DNA from: Macrocystis pyrifera
Taxonomy: Eukaryota > Sar > Phaeophyceae > Laminariales > Laminariaceae
Assembly: GCA_031763025.1 (NCBI GenBank)
Contig: JASSKH010000014.1
Location: 12,533,201 to 12,597,200 of the forward strand
DNA: 64,000 bases
Direction: 5' to 3'
The notes below the pieces were generated by a model. It was not told where the DNA came from, searched no databases, and was given only the letters and a program-made list of their open reading frames with translations. Positions within the stretch are counted from its first letter, which is position 1. Every line of letters starts with the position of its first letter. The position numbers and the translations under genes were made by a program. Shown piece by piece: positions 52,197-63,302 of this stretch.

Positions 52197-53833
52197 TTGT
52201 TGTTGTTGTTGTTGTTTTCACATTATTATACCGTTCTTTCTACCCGTAGACATCCAGTACAACCAGTGTCCGTGCCGATTTTTCAATCCTAAGGAGATAC
52301 AAGTTCTGTGGTCATAACGTTACGCCACAGATATACTAAGTTGCCACGTATGCAATGCAATCTTTTTCCTGTTTTTTTATTTTGTTTTTCTAGCTCCTTC
52401 TTTTCAAGTGTCTGGCAGATCCCCTGTCGAGGGGTACGATGGGTTGTTGCTATACTGAAGTAAATACATATACCAGGTACATATATATATATTTGTTTTG
52501 TTTCTTTTCCCTTTCGAATTGTCATTGTTTAGTTTTGTTTTTTTTCTCTTTGTTTCGTTTTTGTTTCTCTAGGTCATGGAATGGGCATGTCGTGCCTGTC
52601 GTACGCAGTATGATGACATGGCATTGCTTTGCATACGTGGCAACGTAGTATCTCTGTGGCGTAGCTTTGTGACCACAGAACTTGAATCTCTCTAAGCTTG
52701 AAGAATCGGCACGGACACTGGTTGTGCTGGATGTCGACGGGTAGAAAGAACGGTTTAATGTGAAGAAAACAACAACAAAACAACAATGCCATGTCTGCGC
52801 ACGACAGGCACGACACACACATTCCATGACCTAGAGAAACGAAACGAAACAAAGAGAAAAAATCCAAAAAAACAAAGAAGACAATTCGAAAAAGAAGAAA
52901 CAAGAAAAAAATATAAGAATCTAACCATCGTGCCCCTCCCGCAGGGGATCTGGCAGACACTTGAAAAGAACGAACCGGAAAAAAAGGAAACACCACTGGT
53001 CGTCGTCGACAGAGTAAGACTAAGAACGAAGGGGAATATAACAGGTCAACCAAACGAGGCACAAAGCATCGTCCAGGTAGCGGCAGCAGTTTATGGTACG
53101 AGTAGCACAGCCAGGGTCTCCCTGCTGGTCCGCCAGGTACCTTGCTACCCTGTCTGCCGCCTTCGTCCAGCGTACGTCAACTCTGCCCGGCCCCTCGGCG
53201 TCAGGCAATACGGAACAAGCAAAGCAGGCTCGTCACCCACCCACGCCACACGACTCCTGCAGCAAGGCTTATCAATCAGAGGAAGAAAGACAAAAAAATA
53301 AAATGAAAATCACATAGGGTCAGCGCAAACAGATTGAAAAAATATAAAAAAAAATAAACCAATGCAAAGAAAGAAAAATGAAGACCAAGTTCGAACTAGC
53401 CGCACCAGTTGGTGTTACGAGTAGTATAGGATTTTTCTAGTTCCTAGTCTGCCGGTACCTTGCTACCCTGTCCGCCATCTCCTTCCCACTTTCGTCCCCT
53501 GCAGATCCCCTTCCCCCCCCTCCTTGCATTCCCTTGGTGGGGTTTTCTGCTACTACTCTTGTTGCCCCCCCTCCCCCCATTCCCTTGGACACCACCCATG
53601 GCGGATGCGCGGCTTTGCTTACTCAGCGCAGCCTCAGCCTCGCGCCACCTCACCATGAACCGTTGGGCTGCTTCGAGGATCCCCCAGTACCACGTCCCTG
53701 CCTTTCTTGCTGCAGTGGACAACAGCGCGGTCTCAACTCCAACACCAAGGGGGCAAGTTCCGTTGACCCTTCAGTGACTCGGAACTACCTAAGGTCTTCG
53801 ACTCTGCATCTATGCCAAGGTTCAAACTGTGGC
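52197..53833 (-). mobile_element. LINE-A 3' end split by another LINE-A copy
   Basis: The minus-strand copy has its 3' terminus at 52197-52365 (with a TTG/AAC tail) and the rest at 52786-53833, including both 3' UTR modules, the G-rich region and the last coding residues. It is interrupted by a plus-strand LINE-A terminus (52366-52785). Sequences at the break (gcaatgcaat on the left, caatgcc on the right) overlap by about four bases. Confidence 0.75.
52366..52785 (+). mobile_element. LINE-A 3' terminus inserted into LINE-A
   Basis: It runs from the T-rich 3' UTR block to the terminal block (ggatgtcgacgggtagaaag) and the tail aagaaaacaacaacaaaaca. Together with the flanking inverted copy it makes a long inverted repeat (about 52500-52610 against 52795-52910). 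Confidence 0.75.
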
Positions 53834-54334
53834 GTAATTTCGTGACAACATAACGAAATACATGATAGAATATGCGGGATCGGAAACCGATATGTCAATA
53901 ATCTGCAGTGTGTTGTAGAGATAATTAGCCGTTATGGTTTATATTGATTGGCTGGGTACGTATCAGTAGTAAGTAGCTCACTTCGACAGCAGCAGCGGGC
54001 ACTATTTGGTTGATCGTGCTTGTGGGAGGACAAAGTGGAGATAACGCACGGAACGGTGCTGGCGGACTGGCCGAACATGCAAACCAACAGGGCCCGTCAC
54101 CTGCACCTAGATAGCGGTAGCTCGCTGGGCCAGGTATTCGTGAATTCTAATTTACCTTAAGGTGGGGAGAGGTGAAACACGAAAAAGCAACATTGGAGGT
54201 GGAGCGTTTTATACGGCGTTCGGACGTGGCAAAGGAAGCGAAGGCGGAAGCAGGGACACCGCGCATCGCATCGACCCTAATATTCACTTGGGCAGATACG
54301 GGTGGTTGCCGTTTCCCTAACCGCTGCCATTGTG

Positions 54335-54422
54335 GTATCTCTCTGTGATTGAAGAAACAGCACGGACACTGATTGTGCTGGACGTCGACGGGTAGAAAGA
54401 ACGGTTTAACGTGAAGAACACG
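54335..54422 (+). mobile_element. LINE-A terminal fragment
   Basis: Only the last 90 bp are present (gattgaagaaacagcacgg to aacgtgaagaacac). No coding part is attached. Confidence 0.6.
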
Positions 54423-54704
54423 CACACTTCTACCCACGTATTTACGCATACATACGGGTACGGTGATTTCATTTTTTCTTCTGTGGGGTGTACGGTGTAC
54501 CATGTACTTCAGTATTTATATGGTCTGCTGTGTATTCTCTTCTCTATTTTGGCGCATAACTCAAGACCATCTATTATAGGAAAGTTTCGAAGGGCTCTCA
54601 GAACTGTCTTGTTTTTGCCGAAGACACGACTCGCTCGACGGAACTGCTGCATAAAGCACCGGTGTAGACTCCTCAGAATGCCCCCCTTTGTTTTCCGAGA
54701 GCAT

Positions 54705-55500
54705 GCCAAAAACAAGGCTGCCAGCCATAGTTGATAGATAGAGCTGTATGAGAGAAAGCATCAAAAAGGCGAGCTGGAACAAGGTGGAATGGCGTAGTTG
54801 AGAAAGTATGGAAGGATACAGGGGGAAGCCAAGAATGAGATGATGTCCGCCGGGATGTTCGGGAGATACAAGGCAGAAGTAGAAGAAATGATAGAAAGAG
54901 GGGAAAGGCTGCTAATAGCGCTAAGAAACAAGGTAAAATCGGACAAACACTTTCCAGGTAGAGATATACTGGGGATCGAGGGGGGGAAAAGGAATGAAAA
55001 CGTATTTGCATGGCCCAAAGACTTCGCGAAAACGCTGAAACTGCGGTTTCGTGTAGGTGACCTGGACCTGCCAGAAAGAAGAAAGAAGTATACCAATAGC
55101 CGGGAGGAGGAGAAAGTAGATGCACAGATGTGGCCGTGTGGCCAAGCAATAGAGAGTAGAACTCACATAGCAGGAGAATTTGAAGTATACAAGGAGGAAC
55201 GGGATGTGATAGAAGAAGAGATGAGGGAAATAGACGAATGTGACATGGAAGAGTTTGATACACTGACTACGAGCGAGAAAACGATCATTATCCTAGGAAA
55301 TAGATGGTGGCCACAGGCGGCCAGACAGGAAGGGGATGAGACTAGAAAAAAAATCTATGTAATATATGGAAACAACGTAATGAGCGCCCATTTGTTGGGG
55401 GTGTCTCTAACGCACAGTGCTTATTCTTAGACTGGCTCTGGCCTGCTGTGGTAGGAGAACTAACTGACGTACGTATGAGTGAGTACTATGAGTAAGACTG
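54705..55500 (+). mobile_element. LINE-B 3' fragment
   Basis: It begins at a sequence encoding MPKTRLPAIVDRAV-like residues and covers the C-terminal part of LINE-B ORF2 and its 3' end. The open frame 54798-55430 includes AGMFGRYKAEVEEMIERG, RFRVGDLDLPERRKKYT, WPCGQAIESRTHIAGEF and ILGNRWWPQAARQEGDE. The CPCG of LINE-B at 21.4 kb is WPCG here. The reading frame shifts near the end relative to the other copy. Confidence 0.75.
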
Positions 55501-55551
55501 CTGTTGGACTGACTATTCTGTGATAGCAAAGACTGTTGCTGTAGAAAATAG

Positions 55552-55670
55552 TACTATTACGGGGGGGGGTACATAGTTAATAAGACCTATTGTATACATT
55601 AAAGCCTATATATTTACTTACTTCTACTAACAAAATTTGGTCACGTTAACTATGGACCCCCGTAATAGTA
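55552..55670. mobile_element. MITE with terminal inverted repeats and possible TA duplication
   Basis: The ends ctattacggggg and cccccgtaatag are perfect inverted repeats extended by catagttaa/ttaactatg. TA flanks each end. The core contains aaagcctatatatttacttac. It is 115-119 bp long and non-coding. A TA target and short inverted ends fit a Tc1/mariner-type MITE; that assignment is inference. Confidence 0.65.
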
Positions 55671-56189
55671 GCAGTAGGACAGATTACTTGGAGACTAGTC
55701 GAGTACGTAGCCAATAGCGGAGAGTGTTTCCCGAGAGAGTGACAGTCTAAAGAGGATGTCGGTAGTCAGGTTGTCGATCATTGGCCGGTAGCAGAGACAG
55801 ACACGAGTGATGTAGATCAGAGTATGAGCAAGGTAATGACTCTTGTAGATGAATACCTCGAAGCAGTTGGGTAGAATTACCGACACGAAGGACCAACTGC
55901 GGTTACCCCTTCCCGTTCAGTCCACTTCTTGCCTCTCATCGCGCTGGGTTTAATACACGAAAACTTCTTCTTCTTCTTATTTCTCCTTGACCTGGACCAC
56001 TGCGTCTCTGCCTGTTCGAACTATCATATAAACTCTGGAAACTACCCTTCCAGCCTAAGAGTGTGACAGTTTCAACAACTGTTATCCTTTCAGGTAGATT
56101 GAGGAGTTCCATGTTGGAAAGGGATTTTGGTAGTAGGGTATTGGGATATCGGGGTAATGTGTGCCCACCAATGCCACTCGCCAGGTGTA

Positions 56190-56320
56190 ACTCCATACTG
56201 TATATGAGGCGATCCAACTCGGCAGCTCGGATATAATAGATAAGGAGTTCCGTGTTACTGTCTGGAGTCTACTACGCGTTCCGGTGCCAGTTGCGCCTAT
56301 ACCTCCAGAGATCAAACAAC
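56190..56320 (+). repeat. Isolated copia LTR relic
   Basis: It matches the 3' part of the copia LTRs near 6.78-6.91 and 13.06-13.15 kb (shared agctcggatataata and gagttccgtgttactgtctg). No internal copia sequence is attached. It is diverged and old. Confidence 0.65.
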
Positions 56321-56404
56321 AACATACGTCACCCTTAACCCGGATTCGAGACAAAAGAGACGGTTATAAGGAATACCTTCGGCAGGGTGATTGGTCGATA
56401 GTTT

Positions 56405-56475
56405 ACCCCAGTAGTTTCAGTAGGTGATACCATCACATTTTACGTCGTCGAGGACACGGGTTCGAATCTCACTTC
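56405..56475 (+). repeat. tRNA-like relic 1
   Basis: An A-box-like tagtttcagtaggt at about 56411 is followed 40 bp on by a B-box-like gggttcgaatctcac. The T-stem does not pair perfectly and no acceptor pairing is seen, so it is a pseudo-tRNA or SINE head. Confidence 0.4.
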
Positions 56476-56654
56476 GAACGTTTCTTATTAATAGGCCTGG
56501 CGAGTGCGGCCCTGAATACAAACATCCCCCTGTTTCTCAGGGTATTAAAATAATTCGGAAACGTTAACGTACGGCCGGTACCGAAATATCCGGTCGATCG
56601 GAGGGGGGGGGGATAATACAAGGAGTTCCTGGCCTGGCAAATCGATCGGTCTTC

Positions 56655-56715
56655 TCTCCCTATAGCTCAATAGGCGTTACCTTCACAGTATGTTAAAGTC
56701 TAAGAACAACCTACC
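56655..56715 (+). repeat. tRNA-like relic 2
   Basis: A perfect A-box consensus match tagctcaatagg lies at about 56671, followed by anticodon-arm-like sequence similar in layout to relic 1 (gttaccttcaca against gataccatcaca). No B box follows, so it is truncated. Confidence 0.35.
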
Positions 56716-56719
56716 CCAG

Positions 56720-57700
56720 AACCAAACTAGAAATGATAGTAATATTGAAAGGGGGAAATAGATGCGGCAGTTAAGCGTTCCGTTTGTCATGAACGGTTAG
56801 GCCAAAAAGTGCCACCCCCATCTCAGCACGGCTCGTCTCAAACGTTTTCCTGGTAGGGCATAAAGATTATTACGATGCGATGAAACTTGAAACATTACGT
56901 ACAGTACTACCGCGACGACCTCCTGTTTGCACTGCTGTATTATTATTACTATTGTAAGCACGGGGGAGCATAGGAATCAGAACCCAAGATAGACACCAAA
57001 ACTACAGACCCCCTACATACCAACTATATATTTACATATTTTGTTGTGAGAACTCTGCTCCGTCAGAATAAGGCGCTGGAAAACGAGGCTAGGCCGCGTC
57101 GCTCTTACAGTAGGCCGAGCACAATAAAAACGTACATTGTTTATTATACTGAAACGGAGCATCTGCCGCATAAACACATACAGCGACAAGGTCAACAAAA
57201 ACCATTGTGGTTTTCTCGCCCGGAGATCAGACTTACGATCGTGTTTGCAGGCTCAACCCGCCGTCCGCCGGGGAGAAGGGCACAGCACCTGGTTGATATA
57301 CTTAGTAAAACAGCGTCTAGCCCGGCTAGTCAAGCCGAAGCAGCGCTTGGTAAATGTACACAAGGGGTGGTGGAGGCTTTTCTTGGAGAATAATTGTTTT
57401 TTTTTTTCCGACAACGCACGAATTGCCGAGCAGGGCGAAACTAAAGCTGGGAAAAAAACTTGATCAAGGCAGAAACACAGAAGAGGGGGAGGGGATCGCT
57501 TTGAGAAAGCTCAACTTCCAGTTGACAGGGCTTGTCTGTACCTGTTGCAGGTTGAACAGCCTTCCATGTCGTTGAACACCGTGTTTAAGGCGCTGTCATT
57601 AGTACAGCACCAGCTAAATACAACGACACCCATGCAATGGCCCCTGCACTCTGCCCACATGGACTAATTGGTGGCCGGCAGCGACATCCAATCATTCCAC
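56720..57700. other. No gene seen
   Basis: This is unclassified sequence. The segment 56985-57060 faintly recalls the MITE core (ctatatatttacatattttg). The overlapping open frames over 57.05-57.46 kb have no recognisable domain. Confidence 0.4.
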
Positions 57701-57711
57701 CGGTCTCTCAC

Positions 57712-57757
57712 CTGCTCAGTTCGCCAGCGGCCCCATTTCTTGGGAACTCCTTTGTCT
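57712..57757 (-). CDS. Candidate mini-exon of an unknown host gene
   Basis: On the minus strand, 46 bp lie between an acceptor (ttgtacattccag) and a donor (cag/gtgagag). It encodes DKGVPKKWGRWRTEQ. Support is only splice-site quality and protein-like sequence. Confidence 0.25.
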
Positions 57758-59591
57758 CTGGAATGTACAAGACCACAAGCGGCCGCAAAATACCCGCCGC
57801 AATCGACCCCGCCAAGTTCGGGAGCAGAAACCGGTACCTGGACACGTGGGCACAAATACAACCCGAGAAACGCGGCAAGCAACGGTTGCAGGCTTGCCCT
57901 GACTCCTATAGCTGCTGTTTTGTGTGCCGTCGTAGTATGAGCGATCGTGGTGAACACATACCTAGCTTCAACTTTGATGACTCTAAACCATCCACGAAAA
58001 GAAGACGCAAACCCACGAGAAATACAACAATCACCCATCTTAAAATGCAGGCAGTGATTTTGAGTCGAAACATTTCTGGCAGACAGGGCTTCCACATCAA
58101 ACGAGGAAGTCCAGTACCAATACCACAACTTGTATTTACCTGATTGTCGTTTACTGCTAAATTCTTTGTTTGGGGGGCGCTTACACAATGTTCCTTGAGC
58201 ACGGCATAGAGCTCCTCATTCTTGGAGTCTGATAATTAAGGAAAAAATATATGGGTGAAGTCTAGAAACTCGCCTAGTAATCTACTGATCGACCTGGCCA
58301 GTATATTCGCCAGTATTGTTTGTCGTACGTACGCCCAAGAAACTAGCCTTATTGAAGTACGAACGACAGCCAATTAGATTTCAAGAGGAGAGACGAGGCA
58401 CAGTACACTGCTGCAACACGGGGTACTGATTGATTTTGACGACACTAGAATCGCCACTAACTGAGTCGGCCAGGTCCCAGCCCCACCAATTACAGATTAA
58501 GGGAAAGTGGTACCGTGACCTTGATGCGGAATCCCCGTGGTCTAGACATATGTCTACACAAAGTTGATCGTGAAAACAAACAGTTCTGGTATTGGGATGG
58601 GTCCTGAGTTGAAATGGCCCCCGCCAGTCATCACTGTTTTCGCCAAAGAGCGCGAGATTTAATGCCCATATTGGATGAACAAAATAGCAACCATCGTTTT
58701 CCCGGAGTTTATACATACAGCTGCGGCGGTAGCACGGGCACGTTCAAATTTGGCGTCGTCCGCAGGGTGGGGGTTCAGACCAATGCAACAAGCTGGCGTT
58801 TTCCTCCATAGAATTATCAGCGCGTGCGAAGCCATAAAAAGCAAGCAAACAAGCGAACAAAACTAATAACCGAGCAATGAGCATTCGTCTAACCGGAGCC
58901 CGCACGATTTTGGTCGAAGACTTGGCAAGCGCGTAGAATACGACCATGTGTGGTACGGACACCCACTAACCAATACACTTACGTACGGTCATTAACCGTT
59001 TTTATTAAGGGAGGCTGTCAAATGCAACACCCGGTAACGCTTGCGACGCGTGGGCATCTTGTAGGGGTGGCATCAATTATTTGCTATTGTGCACGGGGCC
59101 CCTCCCTTGAGCCCCATACCTCTACCAACAAACTGATACAGGTACAAAGCATCGCTGAGAGCAAAACAGAAAACGACATACAACCCAACGAACAATCCAA
59201 AGCTGCGTTGGACATACCGCGAAGAGTACTGTAAGGTCACCAAAATATATTCCAACGATGTTGGATATAGGAACCCGGCTAGCCGGCCGCAAGTATTTTA
59301 GCCAGAACGCGCTGCCCCTGTGAATATCATAGCACACGTGTCCCCATGTCCCTGGTTTCCTGTTAACCTGGTTACCCTGCTTTTTGTTTTTTTGAAAGCA
59401 TACCAGTCTTTATTGAGGAGCATGTGCGATATTTTATCGGTGGACTCTCAATATCATTGACCAAACCACCCAGCGGGCAAGAATTGGTGCCAAGTGTTTC
59501 GAGAACGACCACACAATAACGAACGTCAACCGTACGCCAGCAACACCACAACACCCGAACGGACTCGAATGGCCAGACGGTGGTCACTTAC

Positions 59592-59753
59592 CGGCCAAGA
59601 ATATGCACGTCGCCGAGGTGTTCATACCAGAACGCGCCATGGAAGCCGCGATCGGCATTAAACGTCGCCGCAGAAGAGCCAGCCGAGTGCGCGCTATCCC
59701 TGTAGCTGCGAAAACGGCAGTGGCCTACGAAACCAGCTGCGCTCCCAGCCCTA
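59592..59753 (-). CDS. Candidate exon of an unknown host gene
   Basis: The minus-strand open segment ends at a strong donor (ggccg/gtaagtg) and starts after a ctgcag acceptor. It includes SYRDSAHSAGSSAATFNADR and GFHGAFWYEHLGDVHILG. A competing plus-strand frame (59603-59785) also exists. The protein is not recognised. Confidence 0.3.
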
Positions 59754-60318
59754 CTGCAGGTGGCAAGCGCGTAGCCTACATCTAGACTATGTAACAAGAA
59801 ATGTATGCCTATACGGTAGAAGACAACCCTACACAATACTAGTATATAATAGAGCACCTTCCAGCGGAGCTACTGCTGTAATATCATTCGTGTCTACATG
59901 CGTCACTTCGAGGTACAGACAAAATATACACACAATGCCTTCGACGGATATAAAGGTATAAATTGTAACAGATCACCTTTCAGCAGATGTAAGAAGCCGT
60001 CAAGAGACTATTAATAACAACCCGAAAGCAAGCATGTACCTGACATGCAATAAACGTGATCATCGAATGTATACCGGCCCTCGTATATAAACAGGCTCAG
60101 GGACCATGATGGGTAGGGGTCAAGAAAAATATTTCGAAAATATATTGAGGAATCTTTCTCGGAGGAGCTACAACATAAACTATTAATACTTAATAAATAG
60201 TGGGAAAAGATGAGAAACAGGAATGCTGGTCCAATCCGAAGTTCTTATTCGGGAAATGTATGTTTTATGCTGAGTTCAGTCTAACCGCTGTCAAATTTCT
60301 TATTTTCCTGCCACTTAC

Positions 60319-60475
60319 TTTCACGGTGCGCTCCTTTATCTGTGATCCGACTGCGGGCAGGATGTTTTTCCCAACGTTAAAGGTCGACTTCAAGAAATAG
60401 AGCATGTCTGCTCGAGCCAAAATCCGATTGCAAAACGGTTTCTCACGTTGGATTACCTGGTCCTTGCCGGATAGA
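60319..60475 (-). CDS. Candidate exon of an unknown host gene
   Basis: This 157-bp minus-strand exon lies between an acceptor (aattaccag, preceded by a T-rich tract about 30-60 bp upstream) and a consensus donor (gtgaaa/gtaagt). It encodes LSGKDQVIQREKPFCNR and KSTFNVGKNILPAVGSQIK. The start phase fits the end phase of the exon at 63303. The family is not recognised. Confidence 0.35.
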
Positions 60476-60479
60476 CTGG

Positions 60480-63302
60480 TAATTCCGGTATGTTTGTTGC
60501 AGGTGAAGCGTTGTGGGGGTGTCGTCACAAAGATACACAACAAAAAGGAGAAAATACGATAGGTTCTACTTCAGCTTGCTGCTGCTCTTGAATTTTGTCT
60601 GTGACGACACAGAACGATCACACATGAGATACTCACTGCAACGTGACCGATGGACGTGGTATCTCGGATACCATTCTACCGTGATCAACATAAATACATG
60701 GGGAGGTATCTGTTGATGTAATTACGAAGATAACTGCATTTTAGACAACACACAAACGGCGGAGTCTACACCGCCCTCGGCCTTCTCCAAGAAAACATAT
60801 TGCAATAAACGGAAAACGCCGAGACGTGTGATAAGCACAAGACGATTTCAACAGCAAAACGTATCTTCAGCAACAGCCAATTCTACACCAAATCCTGCAC
60901 GTTAGCCTATGTTCAACGTCAGTGGCAACTAAAGACAATCGCCTATGACACCACGCCAGCCATATTTAGAGTCCTTGCACGACCCACGGACAAAAGGGAA
61001 CATGCAAGGAGAAATTCAATGTTCCTCTGCGTTTCGACGAACACGTCTTCCGTCCCTTGCCCACGGTCAGCAGGCACGGTACGTCGTTGCTCGTCCGGAG
61101 ATGAGTTCAGGGTCGATCTGAGACCACCGACCCTTGCGGTGCGCGCACTCCTGGCAACCTCCTGAATTCTCTAGATAGGTGTACAATCGCCATTCCCTCC
61201 GCCTACCCCCCCTGACGATATCCGGCGTGGTCCGTCCCGGCATTGTAGGGATACGAGGGTGGTCATATGACTACGGCCGTGCACGATAATGAGTACATCC
61301 CCCCACCCGCAATACGCGGACTCCTTTCTCTGCCACTGCCTCCGCCGTCCGGGCCGCAACCATGGATGACCCCAACGATTCCTGCATCGAAAAATTGGGA
61401 GCAAATATTCGAGGCGTTGCCACGGCAGTGCTTAAACCCTCAGCGGGTGCGTGCTGCATCACCCCCCTGACGACCCCGCGGCGACTTTCATGATCGGGAG
61501 ACATGAGCGTTCGCGAACACCAAAGAGCTTTCTTTGTAGTTGGCTACCTATCTTCCTGTGAATGGAAATGACGAAGGGGGTGCAGAGATACCGGCGGTAG
61601 CCCTGAATATGTGGGACGCAACACAATGACAGGAATAGTGTTGCCGGGACAGCGGTGATAGGTTGTGGTCCGACAACGAATTCGAAGCGTTTCCGCCGAT
61701 TTAAGTATGTAGCGATTCTTGTACACCCGGAAGGTACGCGCATTTGACCCAGTTTACACGTTGTAAAAGTAACATTAGTGCAGTAGTACCTCTATCTATT
61801 TGTTCAAGAAAGATAGCTAGCCATATCCCTGCTAGCAAGAGTACCCCCCCCATGCGTTAGCACGACTCGTAACCGAGAGAAGGCTGCCAACACACGCACC
61901 CAAGTTTGCAAAACTCTACGGGTTGTTTTGATAATTATATAAGCGTATACACCCGCCGCTCACCTGTATATCCCTGTCGCCGGGTCGCATTAGACCCGCG
62001 CCTTTGTCGTCCTGACCAAGGGCGAGACCGATCCACTCGTTGACTGCTCTGGCTCCACCTGCAGCGTCGTTACTTACGGCGTCAGTCTTATCTGGCAATT
62101 GAATGGAAAATTATGCGGTCCACGCCAGATGATCGTACAGGACAGTAAAACGGATGTCTCAGCAAGGGCTGCACAACATCGTTCGCCTGCAAGAAAAAAA
62201 ATATCAGACATCACCATTTGCAAAACAAAAGTTGAAGGTTTACACGCATGCCCTCATCCTTACGTTAGAGCTCCAGCAAACGACCAACGACTCACCTGCT
62301 CTCTTTGGAGTGTTCCCCGTAGAAAGGCCTCCGCACCATCGTCCAGCAATGGTTCTAAGATTCGGCCTGCGGATGATATACACTCTCCGCAACTCCAAAT
62401 AATCGAAATACTCAGGTTCAGCAGACTCTGGCCGTGTTTTGTCTTGGTGTACACGCCCCCCCTCCCTAAGCAAACAATTCCTAGGCAGCACACCCGTCTC
62501 TACGGTTGCATCAAAACACCTCCTCACCGTCTGCGGCGATTTCCTGCAGGTGGGAGATAGGGAGCCGGTTCGCGGCGCTATGCCCCGGTGTAATGCATTA
62601 GAGGACCGGTGTATTAGAGGACCGAACGTAACGTTTGTGCGTATGGGACCGGTGCACCAGGGGACCGAAAGTATGGTTTGGGCGTACTGGGCCGGTATCT
62701 ACCGGGACCGTATCGATCCGCATTAGTCTTTTCAAACAAGCAGGACATACTGAACCGACATATTCGATTATAGAGCTTTGGCCGGCCATCGCATTGTCCT
62801 CGACACATTTCAAAAACGCGAGGCAGACCCTCAGGTCCAGGGAATGCAGATGCGAGGCAATGGCGCACTTCGAGTCGAGACCATCGCTTTGCACATAACG
62901 ACCGCGTTGAAGGTATCCTATAACTTTAGTCCCGTTGTGTGTCGTCGAGACGAGTGCTTGTGCAGCGGGAGAACGGAATGGTGCTATTCGGCTACTGCTT
63001 CCCCAGCAGGCATGCCGTCATGGCGGTGTGTTATCGAGAAGATTATTCTACCAATTTCAACTTAGCGAGCGGGTGCAAGCACGAACCATTCGCCGCTTCT
63101 ACGCCGTAGTTTTTGAAAGCCTGCGCAGCATCCGGTTCATGGCGAAACTAGTCAGCGCGGGCGGTTGACCGAGCAGGAAGGCGGTCGCCGTGCAAATGGG
63201 TGCACATACAAATGTGTGCAGGTATTCCTACCATAAAAAGAGACACAGGGAATACGTAACAAGATGTTATTTGTAATGGCACTCGTGGTTAACTACCCTC
63301 AC
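60480..63302. other. No supported gene; possible intron sequence
   Basis: Several short open frames occur on the minus strand (for example 61544-61726, 62598-62894) that might include exons. I could not find paired splice sites with matching phase. A short repeat (agaggaccg) occurs twice at 62600-62628. Nothing else is recognised. Confidence 0.35.

Noticed and set aside
54673-55263. 196-codon minus-strand frame
   Set aside because: It is antisense to the LINE-B fragment and resembles the same antisense shadow at 21.1-21.9 kb.
57637-58188. Single-exon gene (168-174 codons) on either strand
   Set aside because: Both strands are open over the same stretch and neither product shows a domain; a small spliced exon on the minus strand is at least as likely.
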